From contig JAUPFV010000005.1 in the NCBI GenBank assembly GCA_036936605.1, positions 158,860,183 to 158,924,182 of the forward strand: DNA of 64,000 bases. The letters run 5' to 3'. Position numbers and translations under genes: made by a program. This DNA is from Limnanthes douglasii subsp. nivea (taxonomy: Eukaryota > Streptophyta > Magnoliopsida > Brassicales > Limnanthaceae). The first letter of the stretch is position 1; each line of letters starts with the position of its first letter. Positions 36,101 to 48,230 of the stretch are shown here, one piece after another. The notes beneath the pieces are model-generated. The model ran no database searches, was not told the DNA's origin, and saw nothing but the letters and a program-made list of their open reading frames with translations.

Positions 36101-36935
36101 GTGGTGGTTGGAAATTTTAAGGCATTTTCCAAAGGCCTCAGGCGGTAACTGGTACCCCATGGGGGAACTATGTTACTTTTCAAAGTTGTTGGAATCATAA
36201 CCCTTGCAAAAACTAATACGAAGAAACTCATCAAATTCCCGAAGCTAAAAATGTATTGTAGGTATGGAGTACCTCGATTCATCACCACAATAATGATAAG
36301 TAGTTTAAGAAAAACTCGCATGATGCTCTTCTACTAAACCTAAGGTATTATGAAACAAAATTATCCGCCTTTCACCAACATCAAAATGGATAAGTAGAGG
36401 TAAAAAATGAAACCATCTTAGAAGCATATGACGAGTGTCAGAAGGTGCAGTCGGTAAATGGCCAGACTTCTTCCAAGATATTTTGTAAGGATATTGAGCC
36501 ACTCCACGAACCACCGCCTTAAAGATGCCTTCCATTATGATCTACGGGATGTAAGTCGTAGTACCCGAAAAATGGTTACGCATTCCTTCCAAATATCTAA
36601 CTATGATGAAGAAATGAATGCTGATGATCGAAGGTCTGAGCTTGAACTAATAAAAGAGAAGAAGATGAAAGAACACTTATGTGCGAATCACTAATAAAAT
36701 CTAATGAGAAGTGGATACGACTCCAATATCTCTTTTTGAAGCTTCAGAGTAGGTGACTATGTGGTAAAACGAGTGTTCCTCCATATTGAGGGTAATGCAC
36801 TTGGTAAGATCGGTACAAACTTAGAGGGCCTTAAACAATAACAACAAATATCAAACTTGAGACTTACAAACTATTACATTAAGGACAACCTCTCCCCTAA
36901 CCTTTGAACATAGAAAACCTAAAGTTTTACACTTT
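33120..36935 (+). mobile_element. Highly decayed Tat-type element E
   Basis: Gag, RNase H and integrase pieces occur in order on the plus strand, followed by a minisatellite at 37,081-37,270. RT was not recognised between 34,300 and 34,900, so it may be deleted. No antisense gene and no LTRs were recognised. Confidence 0.6.
33120..36935 (+). pseudogene. Gag-Pol remnant, element E
   Basis: Gag: NHIEIFKNKMFGFINDEKFHYS-like sequence at about 33,165-33,330 with SSLTWFN and HNFDMLWITFRNLF, matching the gag core of B. A knuckle-downstream piece (LIDKSKMIKFM) lies near 33,885. The gypsy RNase H end is at 35,060-35,140 (MKMNPYFQAHTTIF) and the second RNase H at 35,190-35,560 in several frames. The integrase zinc region and core are at 35,890-36,300. 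The C-terminal end at about 36,900-36,935 reads NIENLKFYTF, matching NIEHLRMYLE of B. Stops occur every few codons. Confidence 0.6.
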
Positions 36936-37080
36936 TAGAAAGTCTCATGCTACTTCAGTTGTCTTTATAATCTATAAATATTTATAATTATGGAGCTACA
37001 CTTTTTCCAACCATGGTAGAACATAAAGTTTTTAACGAACAATCTATCATTGATAAAATACGTTTGTAATTTTATATGTG

Positions 37081-37270
37081 TATTTGAGTAAGTTCCTCTA
37101 AGTAAGTTTCAATCTCCACATGGAGGTTCATGCTTCCGTAACCCATGTTTTATTTGAGTAATTTTATATAAGTATAGTTTTAAGCACCTTAAAAATCCTC
37201 GAACTCCCACAAACCATTTACTGTTTGAGTAATTTTATCTAAGTATAGTTCCAAAAAATATAGTAGAGCT
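37081..37270. repeat. 70-71-bp minisatellite 3' of pol in element E
   Basis: The words TATTTGAGTAAG, TATTTGAGTAAT and TGTTTGAGTAAT start at 37081, 37151 and 37222, each followed by a TCTAAGTA- or TATAAGTA-like word. About 2.7 imperfect units occur in the same position as the arrays of A, B and D-left. Confidence 0.65.
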
Positions 37271-37835
37271 TCCAAACTCATGCACCTTAATCTCTATCTT
37301 TGGAACTTATAACTCCGCTAGCGCTAACAAAGTCAGAAAGATAATTTGTTTGACCCTAAACCGATCATAGCTAAAAAAACCTTCATTTAAAGCAAGTGAA
37401 ATGAAATTATCCCTCATAACTTTGTCTAAACTTTTTTATTTTAATATGATATTTTTTTACATTAGAAATTAGACTTATAGATGTTCACAACCATATAATA
37501 TTTCAATTTTATGTAGAATATGTTGATGTAAAATGAGTTTTTGACGGCTTAAATGACTATTAAAAAAATGATAATTTTGTTTACGATACTATTTTCAACA
37601 TGATAATTTTTGTATAAAAAACTAGTTACATAAATATTGATAATCATATATGCCATTAAATTTAAACATTTAAATCTATCAATAGTCAGAGAATAATTCA
37701 GGAGAGCTGAAACCTCAGGAAAAACCAACAATGCAGAAAAGACAAATAACCAACTCGAAGTCATGGTTAGATGACTAATTAGAGGTCAACACTTAGTCTG
37801 TTTAGAAAATATTTATTCAAAATAAACAAAGAAGT

Positions 37836-37878
<43 letters not shown>

Positions 37879-38065
37879 CAAATATTTTTGTTATAAAACG
37901 GGTCTCGTTTTAGGGAAAGATCCGTATAACAATCACTTAAATATAAATAAATTAAAAATATTGGTTTTGTTTTCCACATTTATTGAATAAAGAATAATTT
38001 TGGTTGCCTTAGCCTCAAATGCATGCAACAGTGAGTTTTGAACAATAACTCGTTCCTGTGCTATC
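37270..38065. other. AT-rich stretch with an AT microsatellite
   Basis: A run of about 17 AT dinucleotides occupies 37,839-37,873. Nothing else was recognised. Confidence 0.6.
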
Positions 38066-38349
38066 GATTTTGGTGACAGATAGTCCATGGACTTTGAAAT
38101 GTCCGCTGGTAGTCTTTGGACTATCTAGTTTGGATAAAGTTAGTCATCCTGCGTGTATTGACTATCAACTTTTGTGACAGATAATCCTTCAACTATTCAT
38201 TTTTGATAAAGTTAGTCTTTTAACTTTCTATTTCTGATAAAATTAGTCCTCTAAATAAACATGCACGTGAGACTAACTTTATCTAAACTGGATTGTCCAA
38301 AAACTACCAATGAATTTTTGAAAGTCCATAGACTATATATCACCAAATC
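38066..38349. mobile_element. Foldback (MITE-like) element
   Basis: The left arm (38066-38145) and right arm (38271-38349) are inverted copies about 80 bp long. The left has TAGTCCATGGACTTT and GGATAAAGTTAGTC; the right has the reverse complements GACTAACTTTATC and AAAGTCCATAGACTAT. The short middle repeats GATAAAGTTAGTC-like words. No coding capacity and no clear target duplication were seen. Long inverted arms without genes suggest a MITE, superfamily unassigned. Confidence 0.6.
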
Positions 38350-38920
38350 AGCTTTGATATTGCAAAATCTCTTTTAGATTTGGTTTATTAAACTTTATTA
38401 CTACAAATTAAAATTAAAATAATTAAAATAAAATGTATATAGGCCACTCCAAATTAAATGTAAGTAGTAATTTAGCTCCAAATTAAATATATAAGTAGTA
38501 AATTAAAGTCGTGACACTGGAAAAAAACAACAACATAACAACGTATATGTATGCGAACGCTCCTCCTCATAATTTTCTAAATAACTTTTTCATAATATAA
38601 GAATATAATTAAAATTATTTTAAAGAGTCAGTTCAATATCTATAAAGAAAATTATTTAAAACCTTTCCATATATATAAATTCCATTAGATTAAATAAATA
38701 GGATTTCGGGAAAAAATTGACCAGACAAATAACCACCATGGTTTTGGAGGGTACTCTATTTAAAGTATCATTTTGAGTTTGAAAAATATTTTAAATTATA
38801 AAAAACATTCCTACCATTTTAAAAATTAAGTCTAATTTTTCGCAAATGATTATAAACCAAAACTAGATAGTAAATTGTTTTAAAAAAACGAAATGTAACA
38901 ATTTTGACCGGCAAATAAAA
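38350..38920. other. AT-rich stretch without recognisable feature
   Basis: I see no gene, repeat or motif here. Confidence 0.5.
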
Positions 38921-39606
38921 TGTTGGATATTTTAGTGTAATTGGATTAACTAGTCGACCAATGTAGTCATAATATATTATCGAGCAAGTCGGAGAGTGTG
39001 GAGTACACGCTTGTTAGAATATATTATGATTAGTGGGTCCAATGGACGGATCCTTGTTCGGGTTAAACTTTTGAATAATAAAACTATTATAAAAATTCAT
39101 GGAAATTTGAATTTGGAAAAATAATTCGAATTTGAATTTTTAGTCAGTTTATCAATTGAAATTTTAACCGTTTTGGACATAAAAATGTTTTACAGTTGGA
39201 GTATTCTGGTTGAATAAATAAGTATGGTTGTGTAACAGAAAAAAAAGGATAACAAAAATTCATTCTCGTTGTTCAAAAGAAAGCTCTGATTTTATCCGGT
39301 TGAAAATTTTGGAGAACCACCAAAATAATTTCAATCTGAAATTGTTAAAACAAGACTTCAGAGTTTATCCAGAAATCTCTAAACAAAATTACAAACAAAA
39401 GATTGAAATTATATGTTCTTGTTTTATAAAGAGATTTGTACGAAGATTGTTCTATGCAAAGATTTGTACGAAGATTGTTCTATGCAAAGATTTGTACGAA
39501 GATTGAAATGAAGAGATTTTTTTATCACCTTTAAGAGAATCCATAATCAAGTATCGCATTGGAACTATAGTATCATCATCTTGTAAGTTTTTCTCCCTTG
39601 ACTTTT
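38921..39606 (+). repeat. 5' LTR of copia element G
   Basis: It matches the copy at 42,232 over its length, with about 15 substitutions and four small indels by eye. It contains a 28-bp tandem repeat (GATTTGTACGAAGATTGTTC and the next eight bases), about 2.6 units at 39,431-39,505. The right end is set where the copies diverge and does not end in CA. Confidence 0.8.
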
Positions 39607-41019
39607 ACTGATCGATGAAAATGGTGATAATGTCAGAGTTGTTTAAAAATTATGGAAATGATACACACACTCGATTAATTATTAGTTTGGTTGTTAAAAG
39701 TGTGTATATAGGGATTGACTATACCAAAAATCATATTTTGGTATTTTGTTTCTATAAAAAAATGTGATTTTTTTAAACCAGACTTGTGGTTAAAATTAAA
39801 ACTGGTTGTTACGGATTATGAAATTGATGAAATATGATTTAAATATATATAATATTTGATCTAAAGATACTAGAGTTTGATTTTGAATTAGATTTTTGTG
39901 TTTAAACTAATTCGAAATCAAACTGCATGAAATGACGGTATCTTTGTGTTTAGCGAGAAGTTGTGTCTTTTTCGATTGAAAATATAAACTTCGGAATCAA
40001 GAATATAAAGGTTTTAGTTTTATTTATGCCATTTTATGGCTAGTGAGTATAAAATTAAAGTTTAGATGCATTTTGCGCCATTCTAGATAATGGCATTTTT
40101 CTGAATAAATTTGTTATTATAACATACATAATACATTTTGTTTTTAAAAGTGTAGAAGAAATTATTCTCTACGTACTTCCATGCATACACATTACTTCCG
40201 AAACAGTTTCACATAATTTTGGATGCAAAATTAACTGTTGGAGCACCTACAAAGAATGTGCATGCAAAGTATATATAAGTACGTGCTGCATGAATAATAA
40301 ATAAATGAAATAATAGTTATTTCATGAAACTTTAAAGGAGGTAACTGTATACACTCATGGCATTCTATAATTGTACATTAAAGTGCAGTTTTTATTTTTA
40401 GTTTTTATTTTATCAATTCTTTATATAATAAAAGAGTGTGAGCCAGAATACTAATAAAATAAATGTTATTTCATGAGTGGAATGTAAGGAAAATGATGGA
40501 AAAAAAAATTGCTTTCAGAAGGACGAAATGCGTTTTGTTATATGCAGTTTTATTGGTCAAATTATTGCTGAAGAAAAAGAAAACTGCATTTTATTTAGAT
40601 AACAACTACATTATTATAACAGATGTTGGTTAAATACCGGTTAAATAAGTGGCATGTTGTTGATCATGGTTTTAATTATATTGTTTAACTGAAAAAAATA
40701 GTTATGAATGCGGTTTAAAGAGATTTTCCTATAAATGGTTTATTCTCGTTGGATTTTGCACAGATTTGGATGTATATCCATGCCATGTGAATTTAGAGAG
40801 TAATTTTATTACTGTCAAGTTTATATTGTGGAGATTATTTATTGATTTACATGTATTTTGATAATACATTATAAAGGATTTTAAAACACATTATCTTATG
40901 AACTATGAAAGATTTAAAGTCGCATATCATTTGTGGTTTTTACAGTTGGTGTTTGTGTATTTGATATATTATTATTTTATTTATACACACGTATTCGGAA
41001 AAATGTGTATATAACAAAT

Positions 41020-41697
41020 TTGATAAATCTAGTAAAGGAGTTATGATTTATTTATGTGTTGATGATATGTTGAATTTTTGGTAGTGACCAAAATCAGATT
41101 GATGAAACGAATAAATTTTTATCATCTAATTTTGAGATGAAAGATTTGGAAGAAGCGGAGACTTCTTCGTGTATATATATATATATGTACTAGCACTAGG
41201 TCGGATATTGGATTTGTTGTTGGAATGCTTAGTAGTATATTCGGATGCGAGTTATATTTTGAATATGGAAGTCCACTCATTTACAAGTGGATGCGTATAT
41301 CTACTTGGAGGACTTGTTATCTCTTGGGCATCTAAGAAACAAAGTTGAATTACTGATTCAACAATGAAATCCGAGTTTGTGGCATTAGCAACAACTAGTA
41401 AAGAAGTTGAGTGGCTAAGAGATATTATGTATGAATTCCGTTGTGGCCCAAACTGATATCACCAATATATATCAAATGTGATAGTAAATCTGTCTTGGCA
41501 AATGTCGATAGAAAAGATTATAAAGACAGGTTTTGACACTTGAGTTTTAGAGAGAATGTGGTTCGTGAGCGCATCACGCATTATGTTTCAGTAGAGTTTG
41601 TGAGAACTCGATATAATATAGCCGATCATTTAACCAAAGGGTTAAGTAGAGATCTTGTGCACAAATCGGTTATTGGGATGGGATTAAAGTCCATTTG
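41020..41697 (+). pseudogene. Ty1/copia RT end and RNase H, element G
   Basis: RT is reduced to its catalytic end: YLCVDDML at about 41,055, then FLSSNFEMKDLEEAE. After an AT microsatellite (41,172-41,188) the text jumps to TRSDIGFVVGML, so a segment is missing. RNase H follows in shifted frames: a VHSFTSGCVYLLGGLVISW region, MKSEFVALATTSKEVEWLRDI, KCDSKSVLANV and YNIADHLTKGLSRDLV, with Glu and Asp catalytic positions visible. It ends at about 41,697, about 535 bp before the 3' LTR. Confidence 0.85.
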
Positions 41698-42231
41698 AAA
41701 TCTCTTATGTTAAGATACCCAATTCCCATCTAATATGACATTAGGTGCTGAATTCAATGTGGAAAGCTTAACATCTAGAGATTTGAACATATTAGTAGTA
41801 TTATCCCAAAGTATGTGTTCAGACTTGCAAGTTACGGAGGTTGAAGTTTATCTTCTTAATAGTTCTTTTGAAAAATTGTATATGCATGTGCAAGAGTAAA
41901 CGATCTACCTATTTAAGCATGAAGTTTAGCCGCTTCAAGAAGCTAGGACTTGGCTTTGATATGCTTAAGAAGGATAAGGACACAAGGCTAGTAAAAGATA
42001 GTGTCAAGTAAGAACATTTGAGAATGTAAATTTATGTGTATATTATCTTCGAGTATTCATTATGGATAGTAAAGGTTCAATCCTTAGTGACACCTTGATA
42101 TTCGAATATTTGGAATGTGTAATATACTAATATGAAATTCAATCGTCACGATATTTCATTTATGCATAAATTTGTTATTTGTTATGATTTTCTTTTAGTT
42201 AATCATGAATTGCACTAAAATGGGGGAAGAT

Positions 42232-42921
42232 TGTTGGATATTTTAGTGTAATTGGATTAACTAGTCGACGAATGTAGTCATAATATATTATCGAGCAAGT
42301 CGGAGAGTGTGAAGTACACGCTTGTTAGAATATATTATGATTAGTGGGTCCAATGGACGGATCCTTGTTCGGGTTAAACTTATTTTGAATGATAAAACTA
42401 TTATAAAAATTCATGGAAATTTGAATTTGGAAAAATAATTCGAATTTGAATTTTTAGTCAGTTTATCAATTGAAATTTTAACCGTTTTGGACATAAAACT
42501 GTTTTACAGTTGGAGTATTTTGGTTGAATAAATAAGTATGGTTGTGTAACAGAAAAAAAAGATAACAAAAATTCATTCTCGTTGTTCAAAAGAAAAGCTC
42601 TGATTTTATCCAGTTGAAAAGTTTGGAGAACCACCAAAATAATTTCAATCTGAAATTGTTAAAACAAGACTTCAGAGTTTATCCAGAAATCTCTAAACAA
42701 AATTCCCAACCTAAAATTGAAATTATATGTTCTTGTTTTACAAAGAGATTTGTACGAAGATTGTTCTATGCAAAGATTTGTACGAAGATTGTTCTATGCA
42801 AAGATTTGTACGAAGATTGAAATGAAGAGATTTTTTTTATCATCTTTAAGAGAATCCATAATCAAGTATCGCATTGGAACTATGGTATCATCATCTTGTA
42901 AGTTTTTCTCCCTTGACTTTT
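42232..42921 (+). repeat. 3' LTR of copia element G
   Basis: It begins TGTTGG next to the PPT and carries the same 28-bp tandem array (42,746-42,820). Short open frames inside both LTRs (39,228-39,506; 42,614-42,820) are repeat translations, not genes. Confidence 0.82.
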
Positions 42922-45573
42922 TCTTGTAGTACTTTTATCCAAGTCACATCATATGAAAGCGGTCTATCCTACAAAAGCCGATCAACTTTGTTATTGAAGT
43001 TAAGACTCCTACTCCATTGTTAAACTCTGAAACAACTCCTAATCCATTGTTGGATGGTGAGTATGTCCTAATCCATTATTGGACCGTGAGAGAACTCTGA
43101 CTCGGCTATTGGACGGTGTAAGAAGAAGAAAGAGGAAGACGAAACAGATGAAGAGTGAAACACCATATAAAAAAATAAGAAATATTTTTTCATTTTGTAA
43201 TTGCTATCTTGTCTAATATATGACTAATATAGTAGGATTTAAAAATCCAATCGGATCCGAGTTTAACTGATTTGGTTCTAGGTTTAACAGATTAACAAAT
43301 AAAGAATTTTTAGCTCGTACTACATTTTCTAGTTTTCTTTTACAATCTTAAATTTTGTTTTTTAGCATTTTAGTTTCGCTTTGTAGTTTGAAAAACAAAT
43401 AAATCTATATTGAGTTATCTAGCCAAAGAGTTTGAATCTAGAAAATTGCTCTCAATACTAACACATATAAACACTACTTTCTCATAGGGTTGAATTGTAA
43501 TCATATGAGTTAAATACTACTAATTCGTTTAATTTTTTATTTTTCAAATGCAATGATAAATTGAAATACTGCAAGTGTTTTTTAGTAATAAAAAATAAAA
43601 AACATTTGAAAAGAATATATATTTAATATTGAATGACAATGATCAAATGTTGGCTATCTACAAATTTAAAGTGGTAAGAATACTCTTGATCCTGTAGCTA
43701 TTGCAAATGGCATCATTTGCAAAACTTTTATAAAAGAGGAAAGTAAGGTGGGTTAAAGAATGAGTATCCACAAACATATGTTTTCTAGCAAATGTTGTAC
43801 GTGCCTCGAAAACCAACCAGCCTCTAAGGAATGACTACTAATGTATATATTATTGCTACCATATTTCACAATAGAAGATTCTAACTTCCGAACCTCATCC
43901 AAGCTCTTTGTTTTCAGAACTTCGACGTTATCACCTTTCTGAAGACACTATCATATTTTAGAACTTCGTCATTATGGATCCATCCTTTTTTTACTAAACA
44001 ACCCTCTCCCATGTATTCTTCACTTGTTTTCTATATTCAAACATATAGACAAACAAGTACAAATAAAATGATTTTTTTTAAAATATTAAGAATCCCATAA
44101 CTCACTCCTACATTTATTTTACAATCTGTAACCCTATGTTCTAATACTTTGTAGGACTATATTTAATATGATTTTATTTTTATTAGAAAATTAAATATTT
44201 TATTACCCGAAGAATATAACAATTCATTCTATTAGGGTTTGATTTCCTACCTTATAATAAAAGTAATAGTATAAAAAGATATAAATAAAAAAAATGATGT
44301 AAAATATTTGTGACTTTTCTCATTTGTCACATATAGTATATGGTAGAAACTTAATAAAATGAGTGATATGTGTTTAAATAATATAATAATTACGTTTCAT
44401 ACTATAAAAAACTCTTTTAGAAACATTTTTACATATTGATAATAATAAATTACAATCGTGACGTATATATATTATAATATATTTACGTAGACACTATATA
44501 TATATAATATATATATATATATATAATATGTTCTTAGAAAAAAAGTTTCTAAGATATATTATATATAAAATATTCAATAAAATTTTATAAAATTATAAGC
44601 AGTATATTTTATAAAATTATAGGTAGTAAATATGCGTGGACTTGAAATTCAATAAAAATGATAAAATCTATTTTATATTCTAAGAATATTCAACCATGTA
44701 TATTGTGGTGTTATATATTTAAATTAAATGATGATTCAAATTTAAAGTATATAGACAACATATATAAAGCACGCTATTAACCTCCGCCTATGGTTTGGAT
44801 CATTCCTATTACATATAAAGAAATCGTATTACAATATTAAAAAACCCAAAACTGACTTCTTTACAATCTCTAATAGAAATAATAGTATTAAAAATCAAAA
44901 GAAGTATAAGTAAAAAGAATGAGGAATGTTTACCAAATGTTGGTTGGACAGTCAAACGAGAAGTCTAATGGGTGACTTTTGGACTTTGAAAACATATCAG
45001 ATCCTCCTCCTTAATAACACTTCTCCAAATAATTTTTGTTTAAAATATAAACAGAACAAAACCCATACTAGTTCTTTATATAGAGAGCATTTAACCTCTT
45101 CTTCCTATTAGGTTTAGGAAACCTTTTAGAAAACTTTTATTTTACTTTCCTTTTATTTTATTTTCCTTTTATTTTCAATAGTTTCATTACGGTTAGTAAA
45201 GAAGTTAATAAAACTATTTTTTTTTGCTAAAATCTATATGTTAGACTATAAACCTCTAAACCATCTTATTGATTTACTAGAAGCCTAAGTAATTATAAAA
45301 AGTAAAACTATTAATTAAAATTTAGTATGAAAATTATAAAATCAACTTAAATTTAAAATATTATAGATTTAATCGTGAGATTTATTTTAAATTTTTAACG
45401 CACCCATATTTTAATAGATTCTTGGATTTTTTTTAATTTTTATTTTATATTGGTACCTAATAAATTATATAAACATTAAATCACGTAATATTTTTTTTTC
45501 TAACTCTAGGATTACAGTTTTTTTTTATTACAATCTTCTTTTTTCCAAAGTCGTACATTTTTCACATATTAAA
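42922..45573. other. AT-rich stretch without recognisable gene
   Basis: At 43,004-43,115 there are four imperfect units of about 32 bp built on CTAATCCATTGTTGGA-like words. AT-rich simple sequence lies at 44,465-44,535, and CTTTTATTTTA-like pyrimidine repeats at 45,135-45,180. A TATA-like TTTATATAGAGAG at 45,077 has no gene behind it. No coding motif was recognised. Confidence 0.5.
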
Positions 45574-45906
45574 TAACCAGTAGGGTATGGTTATATATAC
45601 CAAATTCCGGTTTAAGTATGTCCAAAATCTTCCTTTGATTTTAGTTTGATTTTTTTTATACCAAATTACCCTTGACGTTTCATTTATTCTTGAAATTGCT
45701 ATTAAGTAAAAAAACTACTAAGTGTATTATAAGTATACCCAATTCACCAAATAACTTATTTCACTATCTATACAAAAAACTGTTATTTAGTGAATTTATC
45801 ATCCAAGTAGTCTAGTTTTCTAGAAAATCTTAAAAATCAACTTCAAACTTCAAAATACAATCAAGAACATTCAACCTCATTCCAAAAGAAAAACCGAAAA
45901 TCGATC

Positions 45907-47466
45907 ATGAATCAGTCGGAACTAGAGATTAGCGTGGAGGAATTGATATCGGCGGAGAAAAACGATGATGAATTTTCGCTGGAGAAGGAGTTGCAGTCGC
46001 CGGAGAAGGAGTTGCAGTCGCCGGAGAACCAACCACCCTCGCTGGAAAAAGGTAAGATTTTGCCCGGTTTGACCACGCACCATTGGTTCCGGGCCTTAGA
46101 ACGACCGTGCGTGAACCGTTGGTTCACGCGAATTTTCCGTAAAAAACAAGGTTTTTTTATTCCTTTTTAATTATACCTAATTGCTTATTGTGATTTGTTG
46201 TTGTATAACAGGGGACAGATGTCGCCCATGGGACTGAGGAAGCTTTCGCTACTGACTACAGTCATTTGTTCTTCACTACCGAGTTCTATACACAAGAAAC
46301 GTTGATTAAATGGGTTACGAAGATAGGAAAATGCCATGGTTTGGTTATCAACATAAGTCGGCGCGACAAAGTAAATAGTAGAAAAAGTCCTAGGATGTTT
46401 TTCCAGTGTGAGAGGTCGGGAAAGTATACTCCAAAAGTAGCCGAGAAAGACTGTAAACGGTAGTCTACATGAACCAAAAAGATTGACTGCCCATTTCAGC
46501 TTCTCAGGTTAATGGTGGAAGCAGATCAATGGAAGTTAGAAGTGAAATGTGGTACTCATAACCACAAGAGTTCAAAACAGTTGGACGGTTATTCTTTTGC
46601 TGGCCGTTTGAATGATGAAGAGATGGAATATGTTGAATGATCGACCTACATTGGTACTAACCCCAGAGATATACTGAATGGTGTTAATAAGCTAAACGAA
46701 GATAATGTTTCTTCTATGCGCACCATCTACAATGCACGACAGAAAAGCAGGGTTTTAAAGAAGGCGGGTAGGTCACAACTCCAGTTCTTGTTGGGGGAGC
46801 TTAAGTCACATAATTATTATGAATGACATAAATCTGGTGAAGACGATGGACAAGTTATTACAGATATGTTTTTTGCCCATCCAGTCAGTGTTGACCTTTT
46901 GCGGACATTTCCAACAGTGTTGATCATGGATAGTACGTATAAAGTCATACGATATGGTATGCCATTATTTGAGATAGTGAGAGTGACGTGTACCGAATTT
47001 ACCTACTATGCGGTATTTGCTTTCATCTCTGGTGAGAAGTTAAACAACTTCAAATGGGTGTTAGAGTGTTTGAAGTCGTTGATTTCTGTTCACGGAATTG
47101 AAGAACCTCGTGTCATTCTGACCAAACAGAGATTTAGCGCTGATGAACGCCATAGAAGTGGTATTCCCAGAGACAACGCATATGTTATGCCGATGGCACA
47201 TAACACAGAATGTTCAGGGGCAAACAAGAAAATATTTCCCCGAGAAAAGTGATCATGTGAAAGTTGTTTATGCTTGGAAGAAGATTGCGTATGCATCATC
47301 AGAGGTTGAATTCGATCAAGCCCGATGAGACATGCTATTGGAGTACACAGATTATCTTCTTGCAATTAAATACACTGAAAAATCATGGCTCAATAAATAC
47401 AAGGACAAATTCGTTGTTTGGAAGACGAACAATAAATCGCCGGCCGGTGCATTGTACCATCGGTAA
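45907..47466 (+). pseudogene. MULE transposase (FAR1-type zinc domain + MURA catalytic region), truncated
   Basis: Exon 1 is 45907-46051 (acidic, with a duplicated LEKELQSPEKE-type unit). The intron is 46052-46218 (GTAAGA...ACAG) and exon 2 continues in frame from 46219. The FAR1-like DNA-binding domain has FYTQETLIKWV, FFQCERSG, KKIDCPFQL and CGTHNHKSS, giving C, C and H-x-H ligands. The catalytic region has PTVLIMDSTYK (first Asp), a frame change near 47,125, VFPETTHMLCRWHITQNV (C...H motif) and downstream Glu. Four in-frame stops (46,461; 46,470; 46,638; 46,824) and the loss of everything after KFVVWKTNN, including any SWIM zinc finger, show it is dead. It would bind the terminal repeats and move the element. 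Confidence 0.88.
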
Positions 47467-47590
47467 AAGAGGCATGTATCGATGGTACATGCCCCTTTTA
47501 CCGATGGTGCACACATAGTTGTACCATTGGTACGCAGTAGTATGCACCATAGGTACTCATGACTGCGTACCAATGGTGCACAATGACTTG
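47440..47590. repeat. Palindromic ACCATCGGT-rich block
   Basis: A hairpin-forming inverted repeat lies at about 47,456-47,512: ACCATCGGTAAAAGAGGCAT against ATGCCCCTTTTACCGATGGT. It is followed by more TACCATTGGTAC- and GTACCAATGGTGC-like words to about 47,580. A related set (GTACCGATGGTACAC) lies at 50,330-50,440. They flank the plant-mobile-domain part of the MULE. Confidence 0.7.
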
Positions 47591-48000
47591 TAATATTTTT
47601 TTTAGGTTTTCACTCATTTATCTTGTTTTAGGTTTTTAGTGAGCCGTTATAACGTTTTTTGTTAATTTTTTTAAACAATATTTTTGTTACGGTTTTAACG
47701 TTGGTTGTTTACAATGGTACGAGTTAAGTTTGCAAGCGGATTTAAACGAGTTTAAATTGGTTGTCGAAGATGTGCTTATAAATTGTTATTCGAAATTATG
47801 AATTTATAGTTTAATGGAGTCACTTAAGGAGAAGATGGAAATAAAATACTAACATTCATAAGCAAATAAAAAACTATGAGTCATAATACAAACAAACAAA
47901 GTTAACAAATCCTAAAATAGATAAACAACATAAACTTGAATGAAAAGATAGATCATAACATAGCTAAAACAAGTCCAAAAATAAGGACAAATAACCAAGG
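47590..48000. other. AT-rich interval inside the MULE
   Basis: No motif was recognised between the palindromic block and the C-terminal end of the plant-mobile-domain gene. Confidence 0.4.
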
Positions 48001-48230
48001 AGAGAAGAGCTGCAAGACTTGATCTCTCCACCTAAGCGCACCATCTTCCCCTCGGCCTACAGGAAATGTAACAATCGACCAAACAGCATCCAACAATCTG
48101 TCGTCTGTGGTGCGTGGTGGTGGACTAATAGTATGTCAACCATACTTAACCAAGTAGCTCGAGTAGGTGTTCGTCGCCGACTGTCTATAAGTGGCGATGG
48201 TAACGGTCAACCGATCCTCTGAAAGGAAGT

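Larger units (their letters stand above)
38921..42921 (+). mobile_element. Internally deleted Ty1/copia LTR retrotransposon G
   Basis: Two direct repeats (38921-39606 and 42232-42921) start TGTTGGATATTTTAG. The second is preceded by a purine tract, AAAATGGGGGAAGA (42,217-42,230), as expected for a PPT before a 3' LTR. The interior is only about 2.6 kb and holds just the end of RT and RNase H. Gag, protease and integrase were not recognised, so this copy depends on others. No 5-bp target duplication was found. Confidence 0.85.

Noticed and set aside
37839..37873. AT repeat considered as a replication origin or CRISPR-like array
   Set aside because: It is a simple dinucleotide microsatellite; there are no spacers or associated genes.
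39228..39506. 92-codon open frame, repeated at 42,614-42,820
   Set aside because: It lies in the LTRs of copia G and partly translates the 28-bp tandem repeat; no known domain.
45077..45089. TATA-like TTTATATAGAGAG
   Set aside because: There is no coding sequence or LTR structure behind it; AT-rich sequence makes such matches common.
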